Shown piece by piece: positions 50,130-62,339 of a stretch of 64,000 bases of DNA. Positions within the stretch are counted from its first letter, which is position 1. The number at the start of each line of letters is the position of its first letter. Location: NCBI GenBank assembly GCA_963921425.1, contig OY992835.1, forward strand, positions 1,860,001 through 1,924,000. Reading direction: 5' to 3'. The notes beneath the pieces are model-generated. The model had not been told where the DNA came from. It did no database searches and was given only the letters and a program-made list of their open reading frames with translations. Both the position numbers and the translations under genes were made by a program. This DNA comes from Dryas octopetala. Lineage: Eukaryota; Streptophyta; Magnoliopsida; Rosales; Rosaceae.

Positions 50130-51325
50130 CCAAATAACTAATAGGATAATTCATCTTTATTGTCAAAAAGTGTGCAAACTTAGTGAGTACTAGTTGAGCT
50201 ACCACAACCCAAATTCCATTATAACCTTTCATCGATCTAGGTAAATCAGTGATGAAATCCATATTGATGTTCTCCCACTTCCACTCGAGTATTGGCAGTG
50301 GTTGTAGTAATCCTGACGGCTTCTGATGTTCAGATTTCACTTGTTGACAAACTGAACATTTCCTAATGAAATCCTCCACTTCTCGTTTCATTCCTTTCCA
50401 CCAAAAAGTTCTCTTCAAATCTCGATACATCTTATGCATTCCTGGATGCATAGCAAAATGAGAGCGATGAGCTTCATACAAAATTGAATAACGAAGTTCT
50501 TCGTCCTTTGGCACTGGCAACCTTTGCTTGTAACGCAACCCATTATCTACATGCGATGTCCATCCATCCATTTCTTCTCCTAAACTGATCTTCCTCTTGA
50601 TCTTTTGGAGTTTAGGATCTTCTGCTTGCTTCTGGATAACTTTTTTTTTCTAATGGTATCTCAATCCTTAATCTTGTGAAAACACCATCAGACAACATTT
50701 CAATGTCGTAATCGTCCAGTGTTTGAAGTATTTCTCTTTCTACTAGAAGTAGTGTCGCCAATGTTCCTCCTGGCTTCCTTCTCAAGGCATCAGCCACCTT
50801 ATTCGCATTTTCCGGATGATATTAATTCTAACTTGAATTCATAATCCTTGATATACTTCATCCATCTCCTTTGTCTCAAATTCAAATCACGTTGTGTGAA
50901 TATATACTTGAGACTCTTATGATCCGGAAAGACTGTGAACTTGCTTCTATACAAGTAACACCTCTAAATCTTCAACGCATGTACCACAGCTGCTAACTCG
51001 AGATATTGTGTCGAATAATTCCTTTCATGATTCTTAAGTTGCCTATATGCATAAACTAAACTTGTCCATTTTATATCAATACACATCCCAATCCTTGACC
51101 AGAAGCATCCGTATAGACTTCGTACAGATATTTGTCGTTAGGCAACACTAGTATTGGTGTAGTCGTTAATCGTCTCTTAGGTTCTTGGAATGCTTGCTCG
51201 CACTTATCACTTCATTCATACTTCACTCCTTTCTATCAACCTTGTCATTGGAGTAGCCAACTTCAATAAATCCTTCACGGACCTTCTGTAATATCCGGCC
51301 AGTCCAAGAAAACTGCAGATCTATA
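50130..51325 (-). pseudogene. Ty3/gypsy pol remnant: RT end, RNase H and integrase start
   Basis: On the minus strand from 51325 the order is FLGLAGYYRRSVKDLLKLA (end of RT), then a degenerate RNase H (about 51200-50850, with TVFPDHKSLKYIF), NANKVADALRRK (about 50810-50780), an integrase zinc finger (HRSHFAMHPGMHKMYRDL...CSVCQQVK, 50500-50370) and the start of the integrase core (NINMDFITDLPRS, about 50260). The frame ends at about 50125 near the foldback arm. Frame changes and stops break it. The domain content fits a chromovirus-type gypsy element; no LTR was found. Confidence 0.8.
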
Positions 51326-52085
51326 TAATTTTGATCAAATAAATAGACGAATAAAATATTTTCGATAAACATATATATGTATGTATGTATATATGTATAT
51401 ATATATATACCCATTCAGGTGTGAACATTCACACATAGACTTGAGCGTCGAGTGCTTAATGACCATTGCCAAGAGCTGAGCGCTTCGTAGCATATAATTT
51501 TTTCTGTATTGAGCGCCTGGACCTTGTTTCTCAGCTTTTATGTTAAAACCCAACAGTTAAACCCTAACATAACACCTTCACAAAGGTCATTCTACACCCT
51601 ATGAGGGTATGGGGTGAACCCATTAGCCTATACCCTAAAAAACAGACGGAGGAAGCAACGCCGAGCGCAGCAAGAAATGATGGCCTATTTTTTTTTTTTT
51701 TTAATTTACCGAGCTCTCGACAGCATTATTATATTTTTCATTCTATTGTTGTACATATCATGATTTGCCATCTTCTTTGTTGTTTCTAAAATCAAAGCAT
51801 GTTCTGTGATATTAGTTGGTGAATCGTTTCATATATTTTTTTGGAATTCAGTTAGATTTTGTCACGTTGAGATGCCTACAAGCTTGTCTTCATAATTTAA
51901 TTGATATTTTCTTATTCCTTCAACTTCATTTCAAGGGCCTTATTGTTATCACTGCTTAATTGGCGTTCTAACTCTTTCATGCATATTTCAATGTTTGTAA
52001 GCATGTTTTTACTTTGTATTTTTGCATATGGCATGTGTTTTGGGGGAGCGTAGAGTCAATTTTCTTGTTTTTTGGAAGGTTCATT
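51326..52085. other. Intergenic, no feature seen
   Basis: (AT)n/GTAT-rich start (about 51366-51409), a T-run at 51689-51701 and no recognisable gene. An 'ACACCCTATGAGGGTATGGGGTG' -like palindrome is not long enough to interpret. Confidence 0.4.
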
Positions 52086-52248
52086 GCTCTGGAGACCGAT
52101 CATGCCCTTGGCAGGACCGATACTCAGCGATCACTCCTGGAGAACCGATCCTGACCTTGGAAGGACTAATCCTCAGTGGTTCGCAGGTATTATCGCTCTT
52201 GGAGGACCGATCCTAACACTGACAGGACTGATCCTCCGAGGGTCGCTC
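52086..52248. repeat. Three imperfect direct repeats with ACCGATCCT words, 50-60 bp unit
   Basis: Units at about 52086, 52137 and 52197 share the layout CTGGAG.ACCGATC, then CTTGG.AGGACTGATCCTC, then GG.TCGC. The ACCGATC and ACTGATCCTC words also resemble each other. They lie about 550 bases upstream of the transposon-protein frame at 52793, in its possible leader. Confidence 0.75.
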
Positions 52249-54187
52249 AATTAAAAAAAAAAAATTTAAAACCTTGTTGGTTCCTATCCTCCCAGCCGTG
52301 TGTGTCTCTCTCAAAAGATTTTTTTTTTCTCTTCCTTTTCTCTCTCTTTCTTCTCTCCACAACCCCATCACCCTTTCTACTCCAATCACCATCTTAGCCC
52401 AAAATTGGATCCCTTCCTTCTTTTTTCTCCAATTTTCGTCACCCCTAGAGGATTACCCATTGTCTATTGCTAGTGTTGGTGTGGTGAAGTGTGTTTTCAG
52501 AATTTAGGACTCCAAGGTATGATTTTTGGGTATTTCGATTTTCCTTCATTTTTCTTCAAATTTTGCTTAGTACTTGCTAGTTTCTGACTTGGGGTTCTTC
52601 TTTTTGCTTGGGTGGTTGCTCTTGGTTTTGGGTATGTGTTCTCCTCTTGAATTTCATCTTATCATATTGTTTGTGTGTTCTCTTGACTTTCAATCTCATT
52701 GTTTGCCTTGGATATTGTGTTATTTTGTGATTGTTGCCTCTCTCTGGTTTTGGTCTTACTTGGTTTCCATTGTTATTCACTAGGTTAGTCTTATGGCTCC
52801 TAAGAAGCAAAAGGCCAAGGCTAGTGGCTCTAGAGCACAAGATGTTTCTCCACCTCCTAAGTCATCCTCATCTAGGTTTAAACCTTTCCAAACTTCCAGG
52901 AATGAGAATTTCCATTCTTGTTATATATATATTAAGGGAAAACCTATTGTATCTCAGCGTTTATTTTTCACTTCTTCTTTGGACGCAGAGTTTGTGAGTG
53001 TTCTTATGTCAATGGCCGGGTTGGTTGGATTATGTTTCTAAGTTCCCAATATATAATGCTTCCATTGTCCAAGAATTTTATTCTCATAGTCTCGATGATG
53101 GGCATGTCTATCTTCGTGGTCAGCTAGTTTTGTTTAACCCCTCTGTCATTAAATCTCTTTGTAGTCTTCTAGACTTTGGGGAGGATGATTATAGCAATTT
53201 CTAAATTTCACTAAGGTCTTTTCTAAGGAAAAACTTTTTGGGACACTCTACGAGTATGTAACGCCCCGATCCTAGGGCCCAAGAATACACTGAAACTTTG
53301 TCCTTTAAACCTCTTTTCAAAGAATGAGTCATGCACTTAATATAATAAATAAATACATTAAATAAATCAAAGTGTGAGTCCAAAACATTTATGTAAAATT
53401 CACTATTTAAAATCAGTTAAATCAAAGCAAAGTGAGTCCCACTGCCTCAACTTCTCCTCACTGCCTCATCAGCCTGCTTAACCTGCAAAACACCAATAAC
53501 CACACTGCACCATATCCATGGTACACCGGGTCATTCAAATAAACAACCCGGTAAGCTCACTAGAGCTCGTATGAGTTAAATGACAAAATAATCATCCTCA
53601 ATAAAATCCTCAAATTCCATGCTTAATAATAATTCATAATAATATCCATAAAATCACACAATAATTTCATCACCAATCATCCAAGCATCAAAATAAATCA
53701 TAAATCCTCGTATTCAAATCAAATCTCATCATTAAATAATAATCATCATTCTGACAAATCAATTGCCTAAACGTCAACTATTAACCTCAATCTCGAATCA
53801 CTCACATCCTAACTCATAACCTCAATGTATAATTCATTCATCAATGTCCATCCCAAGATTCAAGCCTACACTTTACCAAGTCCTAACCAAACCAAATCAT
53901 AGCAAACAAATGCACACAAGCACACAAAGCAACGAAATAGACTATCTAATTTCACTCACGTCGCTCTTTGAAATCCTCCAACTTTAAATCTTTTCACAAA
54001 TCCATTTTTAAATCATCTCAAAACTGTAAATCAAACTCTGAAAAGCAAATAATACTCTGAAGCTGTAAAACTATTAAAATATCTTAAACAGTACGCAATG
54101 CCTTTCTGAAACTGTCATTTAAAACATTTACTGATGTAATATCATTTCTCAAAATACTCCACAACTGAAATCTCACGCCACACTAGT

Positions 54188-54470
54188 ACCCGGGGAACTG
54201 CTGGTCATACACTGCCGAGTCATCTCTAGGCAAGTGCAGAGCAAATCTATACCTGCTGTGAAGCTGGTCATACATTGCCGACTAGGCAAGTGCAGAGCAA
54301 ATGCTGGTCGTACACCGCCTACTAGGCAAGTCCAGAGCAAATGTCATGCTGGTCATACACCGCCAACTAGGTAAGTGCAGAGCAAATGTCATGCTGGTCG
54401 TACACCGCCGAGTCATCTCTAGGCGAGTGCAGAGCAATATATACCTGCTGAAGGGGGTACTAGTATGGCA
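54188..54470. repeat. Tandem array inside solo LTR B, about five units of 45-60 bp
   Basis: CTGGTC.TACACCGCC or CTGGTCATACACTGCC is followed each time by AGGCAAGTGCAGAGCAAAT (or close). Units begin at about 54200, 54264, 54303, 54348 and 54394. The spacing varies because some units lack the GAGTCATCTCT insert. Confidence 0.85.
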
Positions 54471-55912
54471 GTTTGAAACCGCCTCTGTATATCTCAATCA
54501 ACCACATCTCAAGAATATTCTTCCAGATAAAAACTGAAATTTAATCTTTCCCATAAATCCGCTTAAATAAAATCATTCTCAAATTGTGAAAGTTGCTTGA
54601 TCAAAATCATTTTCTAAATGACATAAATTCATTAATAAAACTTCTCCAAAATAATACCAAAAACCATTTCCAGAAACTGTCCATACTCAATTAAATCAAG
54701 AAAAGAGTTGAATTATAAAGCGTACAAAACATTTCGAAAACCAAAGATCTACTCATAGTCTACCCCGAGCTACACCGAAACCTTCTCCGAAATTGATTCC
54801 TACTCATGTCCCATCACTTGTCTGTCACTCAAATCATACTAACAATTCCTCAATAATTAATTTGATCGTTTTGTATAATAACTGCCTAATCATCATTCAC
54901 TAACCTCGACAATAAACATTCCTTCTCTAATTCAGCGATTATCTTCAATCAACTCTATAATTCCCAATTAATTTCTTAGCCTTCAATCCTCGTCAATTCA
55001 TTCTCATGATTCAAATCCTACACCTAGCCTTCTCTAACACAAGTCAGCAAACACACAAAACAGACAATTCATTAACAGTACATTAAAGTCCGATAAATAT
55101 CACTCACAGTTTGACCGCGTGAAAAGACTGAAGTACCCTTCACGGCGCCATTACTCGGATGTCAAATCCGGCAGCATAACGGCATTAGGGATAAGATTTC
55201 CTGAGCCCGTGTACCTATTAAGACTAGACAATCAACAATTTAATAACCAGATATCACAAGTTGGCCGTTCAACAGCCGAAATGGGCGGTAACCACCCCGC
55301 ACGGTGGCTGCCCAGTCCCAAAAACACACCAAAATTCACATAACTCACCCACGGGCTTCGGTTGACTGGCCAGAAGCCAAAAACTAACAATTCCAACCAT
55401 TGGCACGGCCAAACTCGGCGGAACCCGCGGTGGTCCGTGGTGGTCAACCTGGACAAATTTCAAAACTGAAAATTAACGTAAACAAATTACACCTGCACGG
55501 AGGGGACTTCGTGAGGATCAACTTTTATACCTGGGTCGACGACCAAAAGTCGCCGGAATCACTCCAAACTGGCCGGAGAAGTCGCCGGCCAAAATTCTTC
55601 GATCCGCCGCCATGGGGGGTCGTCGGAGCCAGGGAAGGATGGTGCTGAACTTGCCGGGGCCTGAGGAAGAAAACCCAAGTGGTCCGGTGTTCCGTCGTCT
55701 CCGGAAAAAGGAGATCGTCGGCGAGAGCCTCTCTCGGTCTTCGCGTCGATCCGTCGCGATGGTGGCTCAGGTGGGTGATCGGTGGCCAGGGGGAGGAAGA
55801 GGGAGGGACGGCGAGGCTAGTGGGCCGAAAACCCAACCCAGCCCAGCCGCCGCCGGACGCGCCGCCAGGCGCCGGTGACAGGGGTGGCGAGGGTGAGGGG
55901 CGAGAGAGACGC

Positions 55913-55914
<2 letters not shown>

Positions 55915-55991
<77 letters not shown>
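55915..55991. repeat. (GA)38 microsatellite in solo LTR B
   Basis: An uninterrupted GA run of about 77 bases in the leader-like part of the LTR (CT on the LTR sense strand). Solo LTR A has only a short CT-rich stretch at the same place (41240-41285), so the run expanded after the copies separated. Confidence 0.95.
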
Positions 55992-55993
<2 letters not shown>

Positions 55994-56879
55994 GAGTCTG
56001 ACTTTTTGGGTTTTAAAAACCACTTTCGTAAAAATTACAAGTGTGCCACTCACTTCACATGTCCGTATCTTTAAAACCGTAACTCTGATTGACGCGTGCC
56101 GCATGTCTACGAACTCGTGGACTCGAGACCTTTCCAACGTGCCCAAAGTCAAACACGAAAGTCCATTAGTTTTAAAAGTCAACTTTTGGGTCAAGCCCAA
56201 TTTAAAACAAAAATTAAAAATGAAACCAAAACCTTTTAAATTTCCAAATAAATTTCCAAAATCCTTAAAATAAATTCGCAAAATATTTACAATAACTCCT
56301 TGAAAAATACGGGGTCTTACAGAGTATCCTAACTACATTCATGTTCCTAGTGAGCGTTTAGCCCAGGGAGAGTGTAAGAAGATCTATCGGTGACTCTATA
56401 TGTTTGTTCATGCCAATGTTTTTCCAACATCCCAGAAATCCTCCATTTCAGATGAAGCCGAACGGTTGCTTTGTGCTATATAACTAATCCTAATATTCAT
56501 GTCCAATTACCTGAGATTATTTTTCATTCGGTCATGAACACTGGTTTAGCCACTCATAAACTCAACACGAGTCTCACATTTCCTTGCCTTATCACTCGTC
56601 TTGTTCATCACAATGTCCCTGAGTCTTCTGATTATGTATTCTGTGATCCTGATGCTCGTGTATATAAATTCTTAAATAGATCACTAACAAGCCTTACTGA
56701 TATAAATTCCAATCTGGCTGATTTTTTTTGCAAAGGTAATCTTTGAATGATGTTCTAAAATATAGACGGTTCCAATCATCGAATTGTAGGTCCAGAGAAA
56801 ATATTCTTATTTTTCTTAAAGTAAGGACATCCTTAAAAATTTCTATATATATATATATATAACTTTTAGTGAAGCTCAT

Positions 56880-57650
56880 CTTAGATAAAATTATTTGAAA
56901 CTGAGCAACAAGCTAGTAGTCGATCTTTTAGTACAAATATCAACCAATTGTTCTTTTCTTCTCCTGATCAATCCTTTGTTGATCACTGAAAACATATGGA
57001 GTACGAATGTTCTTTGCTTGCACGTAATCTCGCATAAAATAACAGTCTACTCCAATATGTTTAGTTTTTTTACGAAATGCTAAATGTGAATATTAAGAAT
57101 TAAAAAAAAAAAAAATCATAGGTTGACAAGAAACCAATATCCTAAATCACTTACTAAGGAATGAACCAAATAAGCTCACTAGCTAGAATTGTATACGCTA
57201 TTGAGCTATACCCTGCTTCTGCAAATGAATGTGCTACTACATTTTTTTTTTTACTTTTCACGTAGCTAGATTACAACTAACAAAAGTTCAATACCCAGTT
57301 GTAGATTGGTGATCCCAAATTGGACTGCCTTTTTTTTTGTCAATATCAATTGGACAGCTTACCCAATCAGTATTAGTGTACCCAATAATTTGAGTGTGAT
57401 CATTATTTCATCCATTGTCCTCTACCTATAGACCCTTTCAAGGGCTGAAGAATCTGAATAACTGAATTGATATGACTAGTTGTTAAGTGTGCATCAACCA
57501 TGACTATTACTAACCAAGCTTTCATGTAAATTCCAAATGGCTGAACTGACAGGGCATATATAATGCATGGCAACATCACATACCAAATTTCTGTCAAAAT
57601 GCCATTACAACAATAAGGAAACAATAAAAGAGGCTCGGTCATGTAATTCC
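56880..57650 (-). pseudogene. Copia RNase H remnant (copia C)
   Basis: On the minus strand, short matches to copia RNase H follow in order with many stops: ILQPLKGSIGRG (about 57450-57415), the GNLVSWKSKKQNVVA-type region reduced to VKSKKKNVVAHSFAEAGYSS (about 57270-57190), ELIWF (about 57170) and a KHIGVDCYF-type end (about 57065-57030). No LTR was recognised and no frame is open beyond about 80 codons. It is the most decayed of the three copia remnants. Confidence 0.55.
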
Positions 57651-57659
57651 ATAGAGATT

Positions 57660-58620
57660 AAGAGACCCCCCACTCCTTCGACTTGTATGATGTCCACGTA
57701 TATATGCACATCCTAAGCCATATATGGCGACAAATATTACAAATTCGTTTATTTGGATGCGTACCTAAAATACAAAAATAAAACTTTACCTTATTTTTGA
57801 TTTGCATGTGTAGACGTGCATGCTGGCTGTTGTGTTGATAAAACCTTTTTTTTTTTTTTGCCAGGATGTTGGTAAAACTTAGTTAGTGCATATATACTTC
57901 TTCAAATGCATGATTTATAATTTTATATTGGTTAATATGCACAAGTGTCCAAGGCATAGTTAATATATATCCACTATCTATATCTGCATGCAATCAACTT
58001 TTGGGCCCAAAAGCATATTTGGCATAAATCATATACAATATGATAATACGACACCATAATATATACAATGAGATCCTATGTATATCAACATTTAAAATAA
58101 TTAATTGAACTAGAACAAGATATATATATATATTATTATATCAAATCTCAACCAAATTGAAATCTAGAAGAAAATACAAGAATTCAACATCTCGCAACAA
58201 AAATCTAAAAAATAATCTGAAATATGAAGTCATCATTTCTAAACAATTAAACTATATATCAATTAAGAAAGAGAGTAACAGGTTGAGAGTTAGAATAAAG
58301 CTAGCAAGAGTAGAAAATTGGACAGGCCTGTGAAGCACCTAATAATATAAAGTACTTTTTTTTTTGCCATACAATAATATAAAGTACTTTAATTTCAAAA
58401 GAGACCTATCTTTAATATTTTACCATTTTATCATTTTAGTATGCTAGGCTGAGCTTATACACATAAAAAAGATAATGGAGGCCCATTAGCTAGGCTTGTG
58501 CAATGAAAGCCCAACGCACAATAAAAGATGAGCCTATTCATTGCTTTCATTATTAAGCTTAAATAATTTTTTGGAGGTTCTATAAGATGGTGGGCGGTGC
58601 ACAGTTCCCACACCCCCAAG
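57660..58620. other. Intergenic, no feature seen
   Basis: AT-rich with T-runs near 57847 and 58359. The short sequence AATATAAAGTACTTT occurs twice (58345 and 58377). No gene or RNA was recognised. Confidence 0.5.
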
Positions 58621-58623
58621 CTG

Positions 58624-59000
58624 GCTCCCCAATGAAAAGTTATTCTGTATAATCGATATATTGACACGTGATATAATCATCATATGTATTATAATATTAA
58701 TGGATGTTATTGATACTATACCCTATAAATATAAACATATCATCCAATAATATATACATTTACACGTTTGATTAATTATACCATATATGTGGTGGTATAT
58801 TAGTTATATTCAATAATTTTTCCTCAACAACATATATATATGAATCGGCCTTTATCGTATTTGTAAGATCTTTAATGAGTCAGGTTAATGTCTATTTGCA
58901 AAACCCATCACATCAGACACCGATATTTTCTCTGGCCGAATCTTCATCCACATTCTCATTGGAATGACAGATTCCGACCACCGAACCAGCAACCAAGTCC

Positions 59001-59046
<46 letters not shown>

Positions 59047-59450
59047 AGCTCCCCAATGAAAAGTTATTCTGTATAATCGATATATTGACACGTGATATAA
59101 TCATCATATGTATTATAATATTAATGGATGTTATTGATACTATACCCTATAAATATAAACATATCATCCAATAATATATACCTTTACACGTTTGATTAAT
59201 TATACCATATATGTGGTGGTATATTAGTTATATTCAATAATTTTTCCTCAACAACATATATATATATATATGAATCGGCCTTTATCGTATTTGTAAGATC
59301 TTTAATGAGTCAGGTTAATGTCTATTTGCAAAACCCATCACATCAGACACCGATATTTTCTCTGGCCTAATCTTCATCCACATTCTCATTGGAATGACAG
59401 ATTCCGACCACCGAACCAGCAACCAAGTCCTAATCTCTCTCTCTCTCTCT
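58624..59450. repeat. 424-bp tandem duplication, nearly identical copies
   Basis: GCTCCCCAATGAAAAGTTAT starts at 58624 and again at 59048. The copies stay in step to the CT microsatellite that ends each (59004-59043 and about 59433-59450). I found only a few differences: an ATAT length change, ACATTT/ACCTTT, and GGCCGAA/GGCCTAA. The near-identity implies recent duplication. No coding region is apparent in the unit. The frames at 58455-58667 and 58885-59091 share their first 16 codons because of the duplication. Confidence 0.95.
59004..59043. repeat. (CT)20 microsatellite at the duplication junction
   Basis: An uninterrupted CT run that closes the first copy of the 424-bp unit and abuts the second. 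The corresponding run after copy 2 is shorter. Confidence 0.93.
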
Positions 59451-60720
59451 ATGTGTGAAAGAATGCTCTAGTTACAAATGTGTTAGAGACTATGACCGAG
59501 TCGTCCTTTCGGTTTCAAAGCAACTTTCGTTTTCTATTTTGATTTTTGATTTTTGGGTTCCAATTTTGCAGATCCATAATTACCTCTATTTTGAGCTCAT
59601 ATATGTAGTTGATTGCATTGAAATCGATTTTTTCAGTTTCAGTTTGCAATTTCAGTTTTAGTTACAATCTCAATTGCAGTTTCAATTTCAATTGTAATTT
59701 TATTTGCAAAAATTCTCAAATTTCATGTACCAGTTTGAATTTGGAGTCTCTTCTTAAATTCTCCATTACTGTAATAGTTTTAAAAAGACTTTCTTATTCT
59801 CTGTGTTTTTTTTTTTTCATTTTGTTGATGTGCATATCTAATAATTTTCTGAAATGTAGTCTGCAAATAAATGAAGATAAGGGTGGTTGTGGACTTGTGG
59901 TTAAATTTTAATGTTGTTTGTCGCTTGAAATATTTTAAATTTGGCAGGTGTTTTGTCTTTATCTGGCACCTGAATGTTAGGCCATCTAGAATATTACTCG
60001 GAAGTTAATTGTTGTGGGTTTGAATGTTACCTCCAAGTTAAATTTGTGATGCTTATTTTAAATTGTACTGATCTGCATATGGTATTATTCATTTTGGGCA
60101 GTTTTTGGGCGTGAGCCATCATGAGTTTAATTGTTAGGCCTCCTGACTGCATTCTTCCTGCCCTTGCTGAGGCCCAAGATTGTGATTGCTTAGTATTGAA
60201 CATTAATACAGAGTCACTAAAAATTACAGTATCATTTGTCACAAAAAAAACATTTATTAATGAGGTAGAAGGCAAAGTCATGAAAAGGACGTACCCCTAA
60301 GAAGACTCATATTTTCGATCTTATTTCTATTTTATCAAGTACATTAGAAGAGCTCAGACCTAAAAACAAAAGACTACATTAAAAGAGAGCACATGATCGA
60401 AGATCAAGGAAAAATCATTATTGTTCCTTATTCATTTTCCTACATGCAGGAAGTGACGAATTAAGAAGGGCCTAAGGACCTTCATAACGACCAAAATGTA
60501 CTGGAAGAGTGAGAGACTAAGTACACAATGTACTAGCTAATATTATAAGCATTTTCATCATCGAAAATTTTATGGTACGAACTTATATGACATACAAATA
60601 CATTTTAACTTTTATCTTTTAACGAGTTCTTTTTTCCATACTAGAGTATTGATTTGAGAGCTGTTAATTAGATTGTTTGTAAGTCATATTAATTCGTACC
60701 ATAAATTAACTCTTCGATCA
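59451..60720. other. GST downstream flank, no confident gene
   Basis: Plus-strand frames at 59455-59661 and 59609-59911 have no family resemblance and are Phe/Ser/Leu-rich from AT-rich DNA. A 59-codon plus-strand frame at 60120-60299 (ILPALAEAQDCDCLVLNINT) faintly resembles the RNase H tail of non-LTR elements but is too short to call. Confidence 0.4.
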
Positions 60721-61865
<1,145 letters not shown>

Positions 61866-62339
61866 GAACAAGTGGTTCATAGGAGATGTAATTTTCGATG
61901 TTTGTAATGCCTATGGGGTCTTCTTGTTTTGCCCTTCCAAGACTGGTTGGAACTTTGGATACAACTATGCTTCCACAAAGCCTTAGTCTTAGAGTACAGA
62001 GTATCTACCAGCCGGCTCATAGGGAGTTTTAAGTAATTTAGACATGGAAACAAGAAAGTAATGTGTTTAGCATACATATTTGTTTAGCCCAAGTATATGC
62101 TGTAACATGATAAAATTTGTCCTTAGTACTTGATGCAGATCAGATGGCCACCAATTTTATGAAGAATCTGATGTAGACTTTATGGTTTTAAATCATTTGA
62201 AGAAGCGTGCTTATCTTCTCGCCCTTTGCCATATTAATCAACAATAATAATAATAATAATAATATAATATGGTGGCCACCATTTAATTTGAAAAAATAAA
62301 TAAATATAAAAACACTTTTCTTACCTCCCATTATTTCTA
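61866..62339. other. Upstream flank of the GST gene, no further feature
   Basis: AT-rich, with an (AAT)n run at 62245-62261. The minus-strand frame at 61877-62077 has no family resemblance. Confidence 0.5.

Larger units (their letters stand above)
53252..56326. mobile_element. Solo LTR B, 3065 bp, minus orientation, TSD GAGTA
   Basis: On the plus strand it runs from TGTAACGCCCCG (53257) to CGGGGTCTTACA (56321), flanked on both sides by GAGTA (53252-53256 and 56322-56326). The inverted sequence matches solo LTR A in its first 300 bases (both TGTRAGAYCCCGTAT, later ACGAGTTCGTA and TCAGAGTTACGGTTT) and in its last 120 bases. Like A, it has a CT-rich leader (GA run 55915-55991 on the plus strand) and a GC-rich middle. 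Its tandem array (54188-54470) differs from that of A. The frames at 55400-56281 are shadows. Confidence 0.92.
52793..56746 (+). pseudogene. Plant transposon-protein-domain gene, split by solo LTR B
   Basis: A start at 52793 gives MAPKKQKAKASGSRAQ and a Ser/Pro-rich linker. After a frameshift near 53015 the frame reads SIVQEFYSHSLDDGHVYLRG and FNPSVIKSLCSLLDFG, which resembles the putative plant transposon protein domain (IQEFYAN....VRGK.V.FS...I...L). The frame resumes beyond the solo LTR at 56327 and includes a LTFPCLITRLVHHN block (about 56572-56613). Stops at about 53204, 56386 and 56481 add to the damage. The function of such proteins is unknown; they occur in plant retroelements. Sequence to 56746 then loses resemblance. 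Confidence 0.6.
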
